The position numbers and the translations under genes were made by a program. A DNA stretch of 30,080 nucleotides from a virus, in the IMG/VR virus record IMGVR_UViG_3300017757_000078, positions 1 through 30,080 of that record, one strand, 5' to 3'. The first letter of the stretch is position 1, and each line of letters opens with the position of its first letter. The notes below the pieces were generated by a model. The model saw only the letters and a list, made by a program, of their open reading frames with translations, had not been told where the DNA came from and searched no databases. Positions 1-6,841 of this stretch are shown in pieces.

Positions 1-447
1 AAGAATTCAGTTTATAAACCCTGGCTTGAATGGATGAAAGACGAAAGAGCTGAAGACTATAAAAAAATTATGACACCTAAAGAAGGTGTGAATGGTCCTC
101 CTACTGGAGTTAAACAAACATTGATTTCATATATGTTTAAAGAATTAGGAATTGTTAAATCACATTACAATCATGGATTCAAACGAGGAGTTTACTTTAG
201 TTCTTTCTATGAGAATGGTAGAGACTTTTTAAGAAATGAAATTAATGCTGATGAATTAGTTATGAGACCAAAGTTTGCTCAAGGTTCTGAATATATAAAC
301 AAGTGGTGGAAAAGAAAAGCAATTAAAAGATATACCAAGTTACATACAGAAAATAGATTAAAGCCCGAGATGTTATATTACTCGGATATATTAGGTATGA
401 CTTGGGAACAATGTAAAGAAAAATACTTAGGAGAAGTGGGAAGATGA
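1..447 (+). CDS. Hypothetical protein, 5' end cut by window start
   Basis: The reading frame is open from base 1, so the ATG at 34 is probably internal and the true start lies upstream; 148 residues are visible. The product is basic and aromatic-rich, with a dense region around GVYFSSFYENGRDFLR (about residues 63-78 of the visible part) and a WWKRKAIKRY stretch after it. There is no signal peptide or membrane segment. The stop overlaps the next start (ATGA at 444-447), so it is translationally coupled to the glycosyltransferase gene. I do not recognise the family. The clustered basic and aromatic residues would suit a nucleic-acid-binding protein, but that is a guess. Confidence 0.75.
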   Translation, partial: KNSVYKPWLEWMKDERAEDYKKIMTPKEGVNGPPTGVKQTLISYMFKELGIVKSHYNHGFKRGVYFSSFYENGRDFLRNEINADELVMRPKFAQGSEYINKWWKRKAIKRYTKLHTENRLKPEMLYYSDILGMTWEQCKEKYLGEVGR

Positions 448-1808
448 TAAAAGATGTAAGTGATTATTTTGTAGATAAAAACAAAAGTACTCAATATGAT
501 TATAAAATATTACTTTATGGTAATTACACATATAGAGATAATTTAGAAGCAGATAGTTTGGTTGAAGTGTTGAGGCATGTGATACCATTTATGAGTAAAA
601 AATGGAAAGTCCATTTTACTTTATTGATACCTGAATTTGTTCAATCATTGGATTTTCCAAATGTTGATCAAAGAATATATGAGTTACCAACTTATATTAA
701 TACAATGAGACAACACTTTAATACAAAACAATTTATGAAGCATGTTGATTGGAAGAGAAATGATTTTGATATTGTTTATACCCATTTACCTGAACATACT
801 TTACAGATAGCGAATTGTCTAAACAATAATTCAAACCTATCACCAAAGTTCATTGGTTACTCACATTGGTTTGAAGTTCCACAAAATGCTCCTTATGGGG
901 ATAGAGGTGGAATACATAAAGATGACCCAGCAAGAGCATTATACTTGAGTGTCGCTGGTTTATTAATGCAAGATGAGTGTGGAGTGAATAGTGATTGGTT
1001 GAAACAATTAACAATCAAAGAAGCTAGTAAACATTGGAATCAGGGAGTGTTAGATAGATTACAAAAAATAATTCAACCACATTATCTTGGAGTTGATAGA
1101 ATTAATGTTAGAGAAGATTATAAAGATAAGACAGTAGTATTTAATCACAGAGGTGCTGGTTATACTGGATGGGAATGGTTTGTAAAAATATGTGATGAAA
1201 TATGGGAACAAAGACAAGACTTTAAAGTATACACTACACTAACAAAAGTTGATAGGCCATGGAATAAAAAAGTTAAGTGTGAAAGTCGTGATGAATATAT
1301 GGATTTCTTATCCACTATGAAGTTTGGAGTTGGAACATTTCAAACATATTCTGCTTGGAGTATTTCAACAACTGATGGGTTCTCTGTTGGTGTTCCTTAT
1401 CTTTTACCAAATAAACTTTGTTATCCTGAAATGACAAGTGTAGCTAAAGACCCATATCCATATTTATATGATAATAGAGCTGACTTTATAAAAAGATTTA
1501 ATGAAATGTTGGACAACCCTATTACATATGACACTACCAATTTAGCAGAAAATATGATTTGGGAAGAAAGAATATCTAATTGGTTTGATGGTTGGAAAAA
1601 TGTTTTTGAATTAGATTCAGTAAAAGAAACGGAAAGTGTTTTAAAGATAAAAGACTTTATTAGAGATAAAGGATTTGTAAACAAAAAAGATATATTGGAA
1701 TATCTTGGATGGGGTGTTAGAATTAAATTTAGCCCCTATAGAAATGCTTTGAGGAAATATAAAGAAATTAAATTTACCAAATATGGTTATGAATGGATAG
1801 GAGAATAA
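444..1808 (+). CDS. GT-B-type glycosyltransferase with C-terminal winged-helix-like domain
   Basis: The 454-residue product has the layout of a GT-B (GT4-like) glycosyltransferase. An N-terminal Rossmann-like half begins around KILLYGNYTYRDNLEADSLV. A second half opens with VVFNHRGAGYTGWEWF (about 231-246), resembling the strand and loop that start the donor-binding domain. STTDGFSVGVPYL (about 308-320) occupies the place of the usual acidic/glycine donor-sugar motif. Residues 398-454 form an extra domain with three predicted helices and a terminal beta wing (KDILEYLGWG, then YRNALRKYKEIKF), which looks like a winged helix. A phage enzyme with this layout could glucosylate modified DNA bases, as T4 glucosyltransferases do, or act on surface glycans; the DNA-binding-like tail favours DNA, by inference only. 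It overlaps both neighbours (ATGA upstream, TAATG downstream). Confidence 0.75.
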   Translation: MIKDVSDYFVDKNKSTQYDYKILLYGNYTYRDNLEADSLVEVLRHVIPFMSKKWKVHFTLLIPEFVQSLDFPNVDQRIYELPTYINTMRQHFNTKQFMKHVDWKRNDFDIVYTHLPEHTLQIANCLNNNSNLSPKFIGYSHWFEVPQNAPYGDRGGIHKDDPARALYLSVAGLLMQDECGVNSDWLKQLTIKEASKHWNQGVLDRLQKIIQPHYLGVDRINVREDYKDKTVVFNHRGAGYTGWEWFVKICDEIWEQRQDFKVYTTLTKVDRPWNKKVKCESRDEYMDFLSTMKFGVGTFQTYSAWSISTTDGFSVGVPYLLPNKLCYPEMTSVAKDPYPYLYDNRADFIKRFNEMLDNPITYDTTNLAENMIWEERISNWFDGWKNVFELDSVKETESVLKIKDFIRDKGFVNKKDILEYLGWGVRIKFSPYRNALRKYKEIKFTKYGYEWIGE

Positions 1809-2554
1809 TGAAAAAATTATCAGCAGAACAAATACAAATGAATTGGGAAACACTAATGGATGTTATTAATAAACACATTGGTGATGATAGAAAAGAAAAC
1901 CTTATGAAGTTTTATGATGACTTCAAAGAGAGAATGATGTTTGCACCAGCTAGTGCTAAAGGACATTTTCACAACGCAATGCCGGGTGGATATGTTGAAC
2001 ATGTACTTCACATTGTAAAACATTCTTTACAATTAAAAGAGTTGTGGGAAAGTAATGGAGCTACAATAAACTTTACAGATGAGGAGTTAGTCTTTGCTGC
2101 TTTACATCACGACTTAGGTAAGGTTGGTGATTTGGAACATGACTATTACATTCCACAAACATCGGATTGGCATAGAAAAAATCGTAATGAGATTTATACA
2201 CACAATCCAGAACTTCAGTATATGAAAGTTCCTGATAGAGCTTTATGGTTACTTCAACATTATAATGTTAAGGTTACGGATAAGGAATACATTGGAATTA
2301 AATTAACAGATGGAATGTATGATGAAGCTAACAAAGCTTATTTAATGTCTTACAATCCTGACTTTGGACTTCGTTCTAATATGTCCCACATCTTACATCA
2401 AGCTGATATGATGTCAACATATATTGAATCGGATGAGTGGAAACGGGGTAGTGAAGTTGATGAGCCTGTAAATACAAAAGTTCCAAAAACAAAAGATGAA
2501 CAAAAACAAGTAGACAACCTCAAAAAAAGTTTTGATGAGTTGTTTGCTAATTAG
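1808..2554 (+). CDS. HD-domain metal-dependent phosphohydrolase
   Basis: This 248-residue protein has HD-superfamily hallmarks: HFHNAMPGGYVEHVLHI (residues 53-69, with the first metal histidine near H65), AALHHDLGK (97-105, the H-D pair), a histidine in WLLQHYN near 151, and HQADMM with D200 as the likely last metal ligand. Family members hydrolyse phosphate esters such as (d)NTPs, cyclic nucleotides or RNA ends; the substrate cannot be read from the sequence. In a phage, nucleotide-pool or signalling roles are plausible. I chose the ATG at 1808 over the in-frame ATG at 1793 because AGGAGA (1799-1804) lies just upstream of 1808 and the stop/start overlap TAATG matches other junctions here. 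The charged C-terminus (about 215-248) looks disordered. Confidence 0.85.
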   Translation: MKKLSAEQIQMNWETLMDVINKHIGDDRKENLMKFYDDFKERMMFAPASAKGHFHNAMPGGYVEHVLHIVKHSLQLKELWESNGATINFTDEELVFAALHHDLGKVGDLEHDYYIPQTSDWHRKNRNEIYTHNPELQYMKVPDRALWLLQHYNVKVTDKEYIGIKLTDGMYDEANKAYLMSYNPDFGLRSNMSHILHQADMMSTYIESDEWKRGSEVDEPVNTKVPKTKDEQKQVDNLKKSFDELFAN

Positions 2555-2562
2555 GAGATAAT

Positions 2563-2841
2563 ATGTGGTGGTTATTAACAATATTATTTTTTTTAATAAG
2601 TGTCTTTACATCTTTATTGGTGTATTACTCTTTACGAAGAATAACGCAATACGAGGAATTGATTTTAGAAATTCAACAAGTGATAAAATTCTCAACAGAT
2701 AAAATGAAACTTGTAGATTCTAAAGGACATTATGAATCAGACGATGAGACTGGTTTTTTCTTTCAACAATTAAAACAAATTCAATTATCCTTAGATGGAA
2801 TATTTGAAGAGGAGACACAAGATGCCAAAAAAGAAAACTAA
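2563..2841 (+). CDS. Small single-pass membrane protein
   Basis: The 92-residue product starts with one strongly hydrophobic segment (residues 2-22, WWLLTILFFLISVFTSLLVY), followed by a basic SLRR and a charged, helical, probably cytoplasmic tail. This suggests an N-terminally anchored inner-membrane protein. A clear AGGAGA (2553-2558) overlaps the stop of the upstream gene and sits 4 bases before the ATG. Its 3' end overlaps the sigma-factor gene by 20 bases in another frame, so the two are probably co-translated. I do not recognise a family and assign no function. Confidence 0.75.
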   Translation: MWWLLTILFFLISVFTSLLVYYSLRRITQYEELILEIQQVIKFSTDKMKLVDSKGHYESDDETGFFFQQLKQIQLSLDGIFEEETQDAKKEN

Positions 2842-3574
2842 AGAAGTTAATGATGTAAAAGCAGAGATTAAAAAAATAACAAAAAAGAAAAAGCGTAAAG
2901 TTTATTTTGGTCAAGAGGTTCAAGATGCTGTGGTGGAATATAATTCATCGGTTAATCCCAGTGAAAGAAATGTCATATATGGGAAGAGAATACATGCAGC
3001 TTTTGATAAGTTAGCTGAAAATATAATAAACACATTTAAGTTTACTTATTTTGATTATGGGTTTGAGGATATAAAACATGAGGTAGTAGCCTTTATGGTA
3101 ATGAATATGCATAAATATGACCACACAAAAGGTTCAAAGGCATTTAGTTATTTTTCAGTAGTGGCTAAAAACTATTTGATTCTTCACAATAATAACAATT
3201 ATAAAAAATTAAAAACTCATGATAAAATGGATGTATTGGATAGGCATAGAAGTAGTGATATTTCAACCGAATCTGATATGATAACATTAACGAATGAAAT
3301 TATAGAATATTTTGATTCGAATATGAACACTATATTTAAAAAAGATAGAGATTTACGAATAGGATATGCTATTGTTGATTTGATGAAACAAAGAGATGAT
3401 ATTGAAAACTTTAATAAAAAAGCTATTTATATCTTAATCAGAGAAATGACAGATGTTGAAACAGCTCATATAACATCAGTTGTTAATGTATTGAAGAAAC
3501 ACTATAAAAAACTTCAAAATATTTATCATAAACAAGGTTCAATAGTCCACAATTTTTCAGGTTCATTCTTTTAA
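2822..3574 (+). CDS. 55: Late transcription sigma factor, T4 gp55-like
   Basis: The 250-residue protein resembles the T4 gp55 family, the phage sigma factor that directs host RNA polymerase to late promoters. After a lysine-rich leader (1-27), residues 55-130 look like sigma region 2: FEDIKHEVVAFMVMNMHKYD, then KAFSYFSVVAKNYLI and a basic NNNNYKKLK stretch. T4 gp55 is about 185 residues; the excess here is in the N-terminus and in a longer helical C-terminus. The protein ends NFSGSFF, a hydrophobic tip reminiscent of the sliding-clamp-binding C-termini of T4 late transcription proteins. The start at 2822 is supported by AGAGGAGA (2808-2815); the longer in-frame ATG at 2795 lacks such a site. 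It is the last gene of its unit, with a terminator 5 bases past the stop. Confidence 0.85.
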   Translation: MPKKKTKEVNDVKAEIKKITKKKKRKVYFGQEVQDAVVEYNSSVNPSERNVIYGKRIHAAFDKLAENIINTFKFTYFDYGFEDIKHEVVAFMVMNMHKYDHTKGSKAFSYFSVVAKNYLILHNNNNYKKLKTHDKMDVLDRHRSSDISTESDMITLTNEIIEYFDSNMNTIFKKDRDLRIGYAIVDLMKQRDDIENFNKKAIYILIREMTDVETAHITSVVNVLKKHYKKLQNIYHKQGSIVHNFSGSFF

Positions 3575-3579
3575 ATACT

Positions 3580-3608
3580 AAACCCACTTAAATGTGGGTT
3601 TTTTATTT
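3580..3608 (+). terminator. Intrinsic terminator after the sigma-factor gene
   Basis: A perfect 8-bp stem, AAACCCAC (3580-3587) with GTGGGTTT (3594-3601), encloses a 6-base loop and runs into a T-rich tail (TTTTTTATTT from 3599). It lies between the sigma-factor stop and the promoter-like element at 3631, so it separates the two transcription units. Confidence 0.85.
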
Positions 3609-3630
3609 CAGACAATTTCTCACAAATTTT

Positions 3631-3645
3631 ATATTTATATATGAA
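3631..3645 (+). promoter_or_regulatory. Putative late promoter, copy 1
   Basis: ATATTTATATATGAA lies 24 bases before the start at 3670 and downstream of a terminator. The same 15 bases occur at 26667-26681 before the other virion transcription unit. A single -10-like box without an obvious -35 fits T4-type late promoters. The reverse complement contains TATAAATA, the exact T4 late consensus, so orientation is not certain; position argues for plus-strand use. A GGGAGA ribosome binding site follows at 3660-3665. Confidence 0.6.
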
Positions 3646-3669
3646 CAAGTCTATCTATAGGGAGATTGT

Positions 3670-4074
3670 ATGTCAGACGAAAAAGAAATATTTGAGGGTA
3701 AAACCTTTCAAGATTTAACAAAAGATATTTACGAAAACACTACAAAGCGTAAAGTTCAAATAGATTTACTAATATCGGAGATACATGGATTCATAACAAC
3801 CATTGATGATGTGGTATTGGTTGCACCTATTATAAAGGAATATATGGATACTGCTGTTAGAAACGATGAACATCTCGTTAAATTGGCTGGTGTACTACAG
3901 AGAATTATAAGTAAATCAAGTGGTGAATCTGATGAATCAATGTTATTATCGGATGCAGAAAAGGAAGAACTTATGGGAACACTTCAAGATACTGTAGATG
4001 ATTTACAGAAAGAAAGTCATAGACTTGAAACCATAAAAGATAAAACAATATCAAAAGGATTTTCGGAGAGTTAA
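3670..4074 (+). CDS. Hypothetical helical protein, first gene of baseplate operon
   Basis: The 134-residue product is acidic and almost entirely helical by composition, with likely coiled-coil stretches near residues 85-125. It has no signal peptide, membrane segment or cysteine. It is the first gene after the putative late promoter and is directly adjacent to the spike gene (TAA immediately followed by ATG), so a role in baseplate or tail assembly is plausible from context. I considered a gp33-like late co-activator because of the nearby sigma gene. However, the C-terminus (KGFSES) lacks the hydrophobic clamp-binding tip expected of gp33, so I leave it unassigned. Confidence 0.8.
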   Translation: MSDEKEIFEGKTFQDLTKDIYENTTKRKVQIDLLISEIHGFITTIDDVVLVAPIIKEYMDTAVRNDEHLVKLAGVLQRIISKSSGESDESMLLSDAEKEELMGTLQDTVDDLQKESHRLETIKDKTISKGFSES

Positions 4075-5448
4075 ATGGGTTCATTCTTTACTAAAATACC
4101 TGGAAGAACAATAAAAGGATTTGCTGGAAATGATTATCCTTTGGAATTTTACATACAATTTGTTCCTGGTATTGTAGTAGATGTAGTTTATTCATCTACA
4201 AGTTTAAGATATGCAGGTGAGAATACTATTAATACAATTATCGCTAAACCACATATAACAGATAAACCATATGTTAGAAATAGTAATTTGGGTGAAGACA
4301 ACAGATATTATCCACTACTTAGAGGTATGACTGAAGTTCCAGTAAAAGGAGATCCTGTCATACTTTGCACTATGGGTAAGATAAATTATTATTTGGGTCC
4401 TGTAAATTCAAATTCAAATAATCCTACTTGGAATGATGATATGTTAAATAGACAGGAAATAGATTTACTACAAGAGTCAGTTGAAATACCTATTAGTGAT
4501 TTAGATCCTACCAGTGATAATTTTAATAAAGATGTTTTATATAAAAGATTATCAAAAATGAGTTCAGCTGAATTAGATTTTGGTCCTCCCAACTTCGAGA
4601 CAACAGGTGATTATATAATTGAAGGTAGACATGGAAATAGTATTCGTGTTGGTAGTAGAAGTGATAACCCATATATTTATTTATCAAATGAGAGAGGACC
4701 TGATAATATATATGAATCTATTACAGATGGTAGTTTAATTGGGATAACTTCACATGGTACTTTACAACATCATTTTGGGGGTGAATTAGTTCCTGAAAAT
4801 GAAAGTTTAGCTGCTGGAGAATCTAGACCTGACGGCCGTTCACTTGAATATGAAGCTGAAATAAAACCAGGATTCATTTTATCATCGGATACTTTACAGG
4901 AACCAAATAGATTTATGGGTACATTAGTTTCAAATGTTAATAATAATCAAGATGTACAAGATTTGATTTATTTATATGGTTCTAAAAAAGAAGAAGAATT
5001 ATCTTCAGAAGTTGATCCTGATGCATTTAAAATTAAAAAAGGTGAAAACGCAAATCAAATTTTAATAAACTCTGATAGGATTACAATTAATACAAAAATT
5101 GATGATATTTATTTATCATCCATTAAAGATATACATATTGGAACTGGTAGACATTTAACAATCTCTACGAATCAAGATTTAATAATAAGTTCTGAAAGAA
5201 CATTTATTGGTAATCCAACGGATAGAGAAGATACAATGGAATCAATGGTTTTAGGAACAACATTGTTGGAGTTACTAAAAGAAACACTAGCGGTTATAAA
5301 ATCATCACAAGGTATGTGTCAAGGTGCACCAATTCCATTAGCTGATGAAACTGGAGCTCCTGGTGGAGTAAATACCAAGATAACACAAATAGAACAAAAG
5401 ATAGACCAAATTTTAAGTACAAAACATTTTATAGAACCAAATGCATAA
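4075..5448 (+). CDS. 5: Baseplate central spike/hub protein, gp5-like, without lysozyme domain
   Basis: The 457-residue protein resembles the gp5/VgrG-type spike at the tip of the tail tube. Residues 25-115 look like the OB-fold domain, with YYPLLRGMTEVPVKGDPVIL around 79-98. Residues 180-230 carry a DYIIEGRHGNSIRVGSRSD stretch seen in spike proteins of environmental T4-like phages. Residues 330-380 are short alternating beta repeats (IYLSSIKDIHIGTGRHLTI) consistent with a triple-stranded beta-helix. The tail LSTKHFIEPN ends the protein. T4 gp5 carries a lysozyme domain between OB fold and helix; no lysozyme catalytic pattern is visible here. GGAGAG at 4065-4070 serves as ribosome binding site inside the end of the upstream gene. 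Confidence 0.8.
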   Translation: MGSFFTKIPGRTIKGFAGNDYPLEFYIQFVPGIVVDVVYSSTSLRYAGENTINTIIAKPHITDKPYVRNSNLGEDNRYYPLLRGMTEVPVKGDPVILCTMGKINYYLGPVNSNSNNPTWNDDMLNRQEIDLLQESVEIPISDLDPTSDNFNKDVLYKRLSKMSSAELDFGPPNFETTGDYIIEGRHGNSIRVGSRSDNPYIYLSNERGPDNIYESITDGSLIGITSHGTLQHHFGGELVPENESLAAGESRPDGRSLEYEAEIKPGFILSSDTLQEPNRFMGTLVSNVNNNQDVQDLIYLYGSKKEEELSSEVDPDAFKIKKGENANQILINSDRITINTKIDDIYLSSIKDIHIGTGRHLTISTNQDLIISSERTFIGNPTDREDTMESMVLGTTLLELLKETLAVIKSSQGMCQGAPIPLADETGAPGGVNTKITQIEQKIDQILSTKHFIEPNA

Positions 5449-5458
5449 AGAGGTAATT

Positions 5459-5860
5459 ATGAAGAAGAAAAAACCAAATATTAAAACTGTAATAAGACAA
5501 ATCGTTAGAGAAGAAGTTGCGATGGCTATCAAAGAAGTGATAACTGAATTGAAACAACCAATTGAATCTCAACCACAACCTAAAAAAATAGTTGAGAAAA
5601 AATCATATACAGATAATTCAGTATTAAATGATGTATTGAATGAAACAGCTCAAGATGGTGATTGGAAAACAATGGGTGGAGGTGAGTACACTTCTGATAG
5701 AATGAATGAATTGGTTGGCAGACAATATGGTGATACGATGAGTGGAGCATCACCACAGGTTGTTCCTTCAAGTGACCCAATGGCTCAATTTGTTAATAAA
5801 GATTATAGTGAGGTATTGGAAAAATCAAAAGAAAAATCTCAAAATAAGGGTGGAAGATAA
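5459..5860 (+). CDS. Hypothetical protein in baseplate operon
   Basis: This 133-residue product has a lysine-rich start, a helix (VIRQIVREEVAMAIKEVITEL, with one Q/E-rich face), a proline/glutamine linker, and then a polar, glycine-rich, probably disordered half containing VLNDVLNETA and DWKTMGGG. The ATG at 5459 is preferred over the one at 5441: AAAGAGG (5447-5453) is well placed for it, and 5441 would overlap the spike stop without a ribosome binding site. Similar short proteins sit beside spike genes in T4-like environmental phages, to my knowledge without assigned function. A scaffold, chaperone or minor virion part is possible. Confidence 0.75.
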   Translation: MKKKKPNIKTVIRQIVREEVAMAIKEVITELKQPIESQPQPKKIVEKKSYTDNSVLNDVLNETAQDGDWKTMGGGEYTSDRMNELVGRQYGDTMSGASPQVVPSSDPMAQFVNKDYSEVLEKSKEKSQNKGGR

Positions 5861-5862
5861 TA

Positions 5863-6363
5863 ATGGGATTAAAACAAGACTTAATTGATGCTAAAGTTGA
5901 GGGGTTGAAACTTTCCGGAGCTAATGATGAGGCTATACAACAAGCTCAAGAAACATTGGAGACTCAAGTACAACTTGAAGTTGATGCTATTGTAAACTTT
6001 TTAACAAAGTGTCAGTTTAGAATTACTGGATTAGCTGCTAATGTTATATTGGAAGATTTCAAAATACCACCACAACAAGGTGATATTCAACCAACAGTGA
6101 CTAGTACTGATATTCCCTTTCCCGGTGGTATTAGTAGCCCACCAATACAAGTTCCACTTAATAATGGGACTAATGGAATCTTAACAAAAGATATAGATGT
6201 CGCTACAGATGGTGGAACTACAGGTATTTTACAATCAACTGGATATGCGTTTATTGGTGGAGATCCTGATTCCCAAGATGGGTTTGATGTATCAGATATA
6301 GATGGTGTTAGAAGCTTTACATCCGTTGAATTATTTAGAGAAGACATCGAGGACTTATTATAA
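5863..6363 (+). CDS. Hypothetical protein, probable minor tail/baseplate protein
   Basis: The 166-residue product has a helical N-terminal third (about 1-60, ending in AIVNFLTKCQFRITGLAANV) and a glycine/threonine/proline-rich remainder with short beta-prone stretches, acidic at the end. No known domain is recognised. It sits between the spike-associated gene and the gp25-like wedge gene, with a TAATG overlap into the latter, so a baseplate role is likely from context only. It is not obviously a PAAR tip protein, since there is no PAAR motif or metal-binding Cys/His set. Confidence 0.75.
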   Translation: MGLKQDLIDAKVEGLKLSGANDEAIQQAQETLETQVQLEVDAIVNFLTKCQFRITGLAANVILEDFKIPPQQGDIQPTVTSTDIPFPGGISSPPIQVPLNNGTNGILTKDIDVATDGGTTGILQSTGYAFIGGDPDSQDGFDVSDIDGVRSFTSVELFREDIEDLL

Positions 6364-6827
6364 TGGCTATAAAAGATACATCAAGAAAACCTTTTATTGA
6401 AGATAATGATACTAAAGTTAAAATTGGTATTGATTTACCAATTCGTAGAGATGATGGGTTAGATGGATTTTTTGCAACCACTTCAACAACCATTGAAGCT
6501 GTGAAAAACAACATAAGAAATTTATTACAAACCAATGAGGGTGAAAGATTTTTTCAACCAAACTTAGGTTTAGATTTAAGAAGGTTATTGTTTGAAAATA
6601 TTACAGAAGAAAATTTATTAAATATTCAAGATTCTATATTAGACAAATTTGAATTTTGGCTACCTTTTGTTGAGGTAAGAGATATACAAATTTTAAGTAG
6701 TAACGATACAACAGATATTGGAACTAATGAAATACGAGTTAAAATATTATTTAACATTAAACAAGATCCAAATACTTTGGGTTCGGTTATGGTAGATTTT
6801 TCAAGTGATATAAATGATGAAAATTAA
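6363..6827 (+). CDS. 25: Baseplate wedge protein, gp25-like
   Basis: The 154-residue product matches the T4 gp25 / P2 gpW-like family in length and motifs. The hallmark NEGERFFQPNLGLDLRRLLF is at residues 58-77, followed by the helical segment before PFVEVRDIQI (101-110) and paired C-terminal strands. In T4, gp25 sits in the inner baseplate and initiates sheath polymerisation. Its position just before the gp6-like gene is as in many contractile-tail gene clusters. The start overlaps the upstream stop (TAATG). Confidence 0.92.
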   Translation: MAIKDTSRKPFIEDNDTKVKIGIDLPIRRDDGLDGFFATTSTTIEAVKNNIRNLLQTNEGERFFQPNLGLDLRRLLFENITEENLLNIQDSILDKFEFWLPFVEVRDIQILSSNDTTDIGTNEIRVKILFNIKQDPNTLGSVMVDFSSDINDEN

Positions 6828-6841
6828 TACGGAGATGAAAT

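Noticed and set aside
1421-1853. Minus-strand open frames opposite the glycosyltransferase and HD genes
   Set aside because: They lie wholly within well-supported plus-strand genes, have low-complexity hydrophobic translations and no ribosome binding sites.
3670-4074. Gp33-like late transcription co-activator
   Set aside because: Proximity to the sigma gene is suggestive, but the C-terminus is polar (KGFSES) and no gp33 pattern is visible.
3559-4089. GGTTCATTCTTT at the sigma gene's end and again at the spike gene's start
   Set aside because: A 12-base match in coding sequence with no shared context; probably chance.
5441-5458. Upstream starts at 5441, 2795 and 1793 for three genes
   Set aside because: In each case a later in-frame ATG has a well-placed purine-rich site and the longer form does not.
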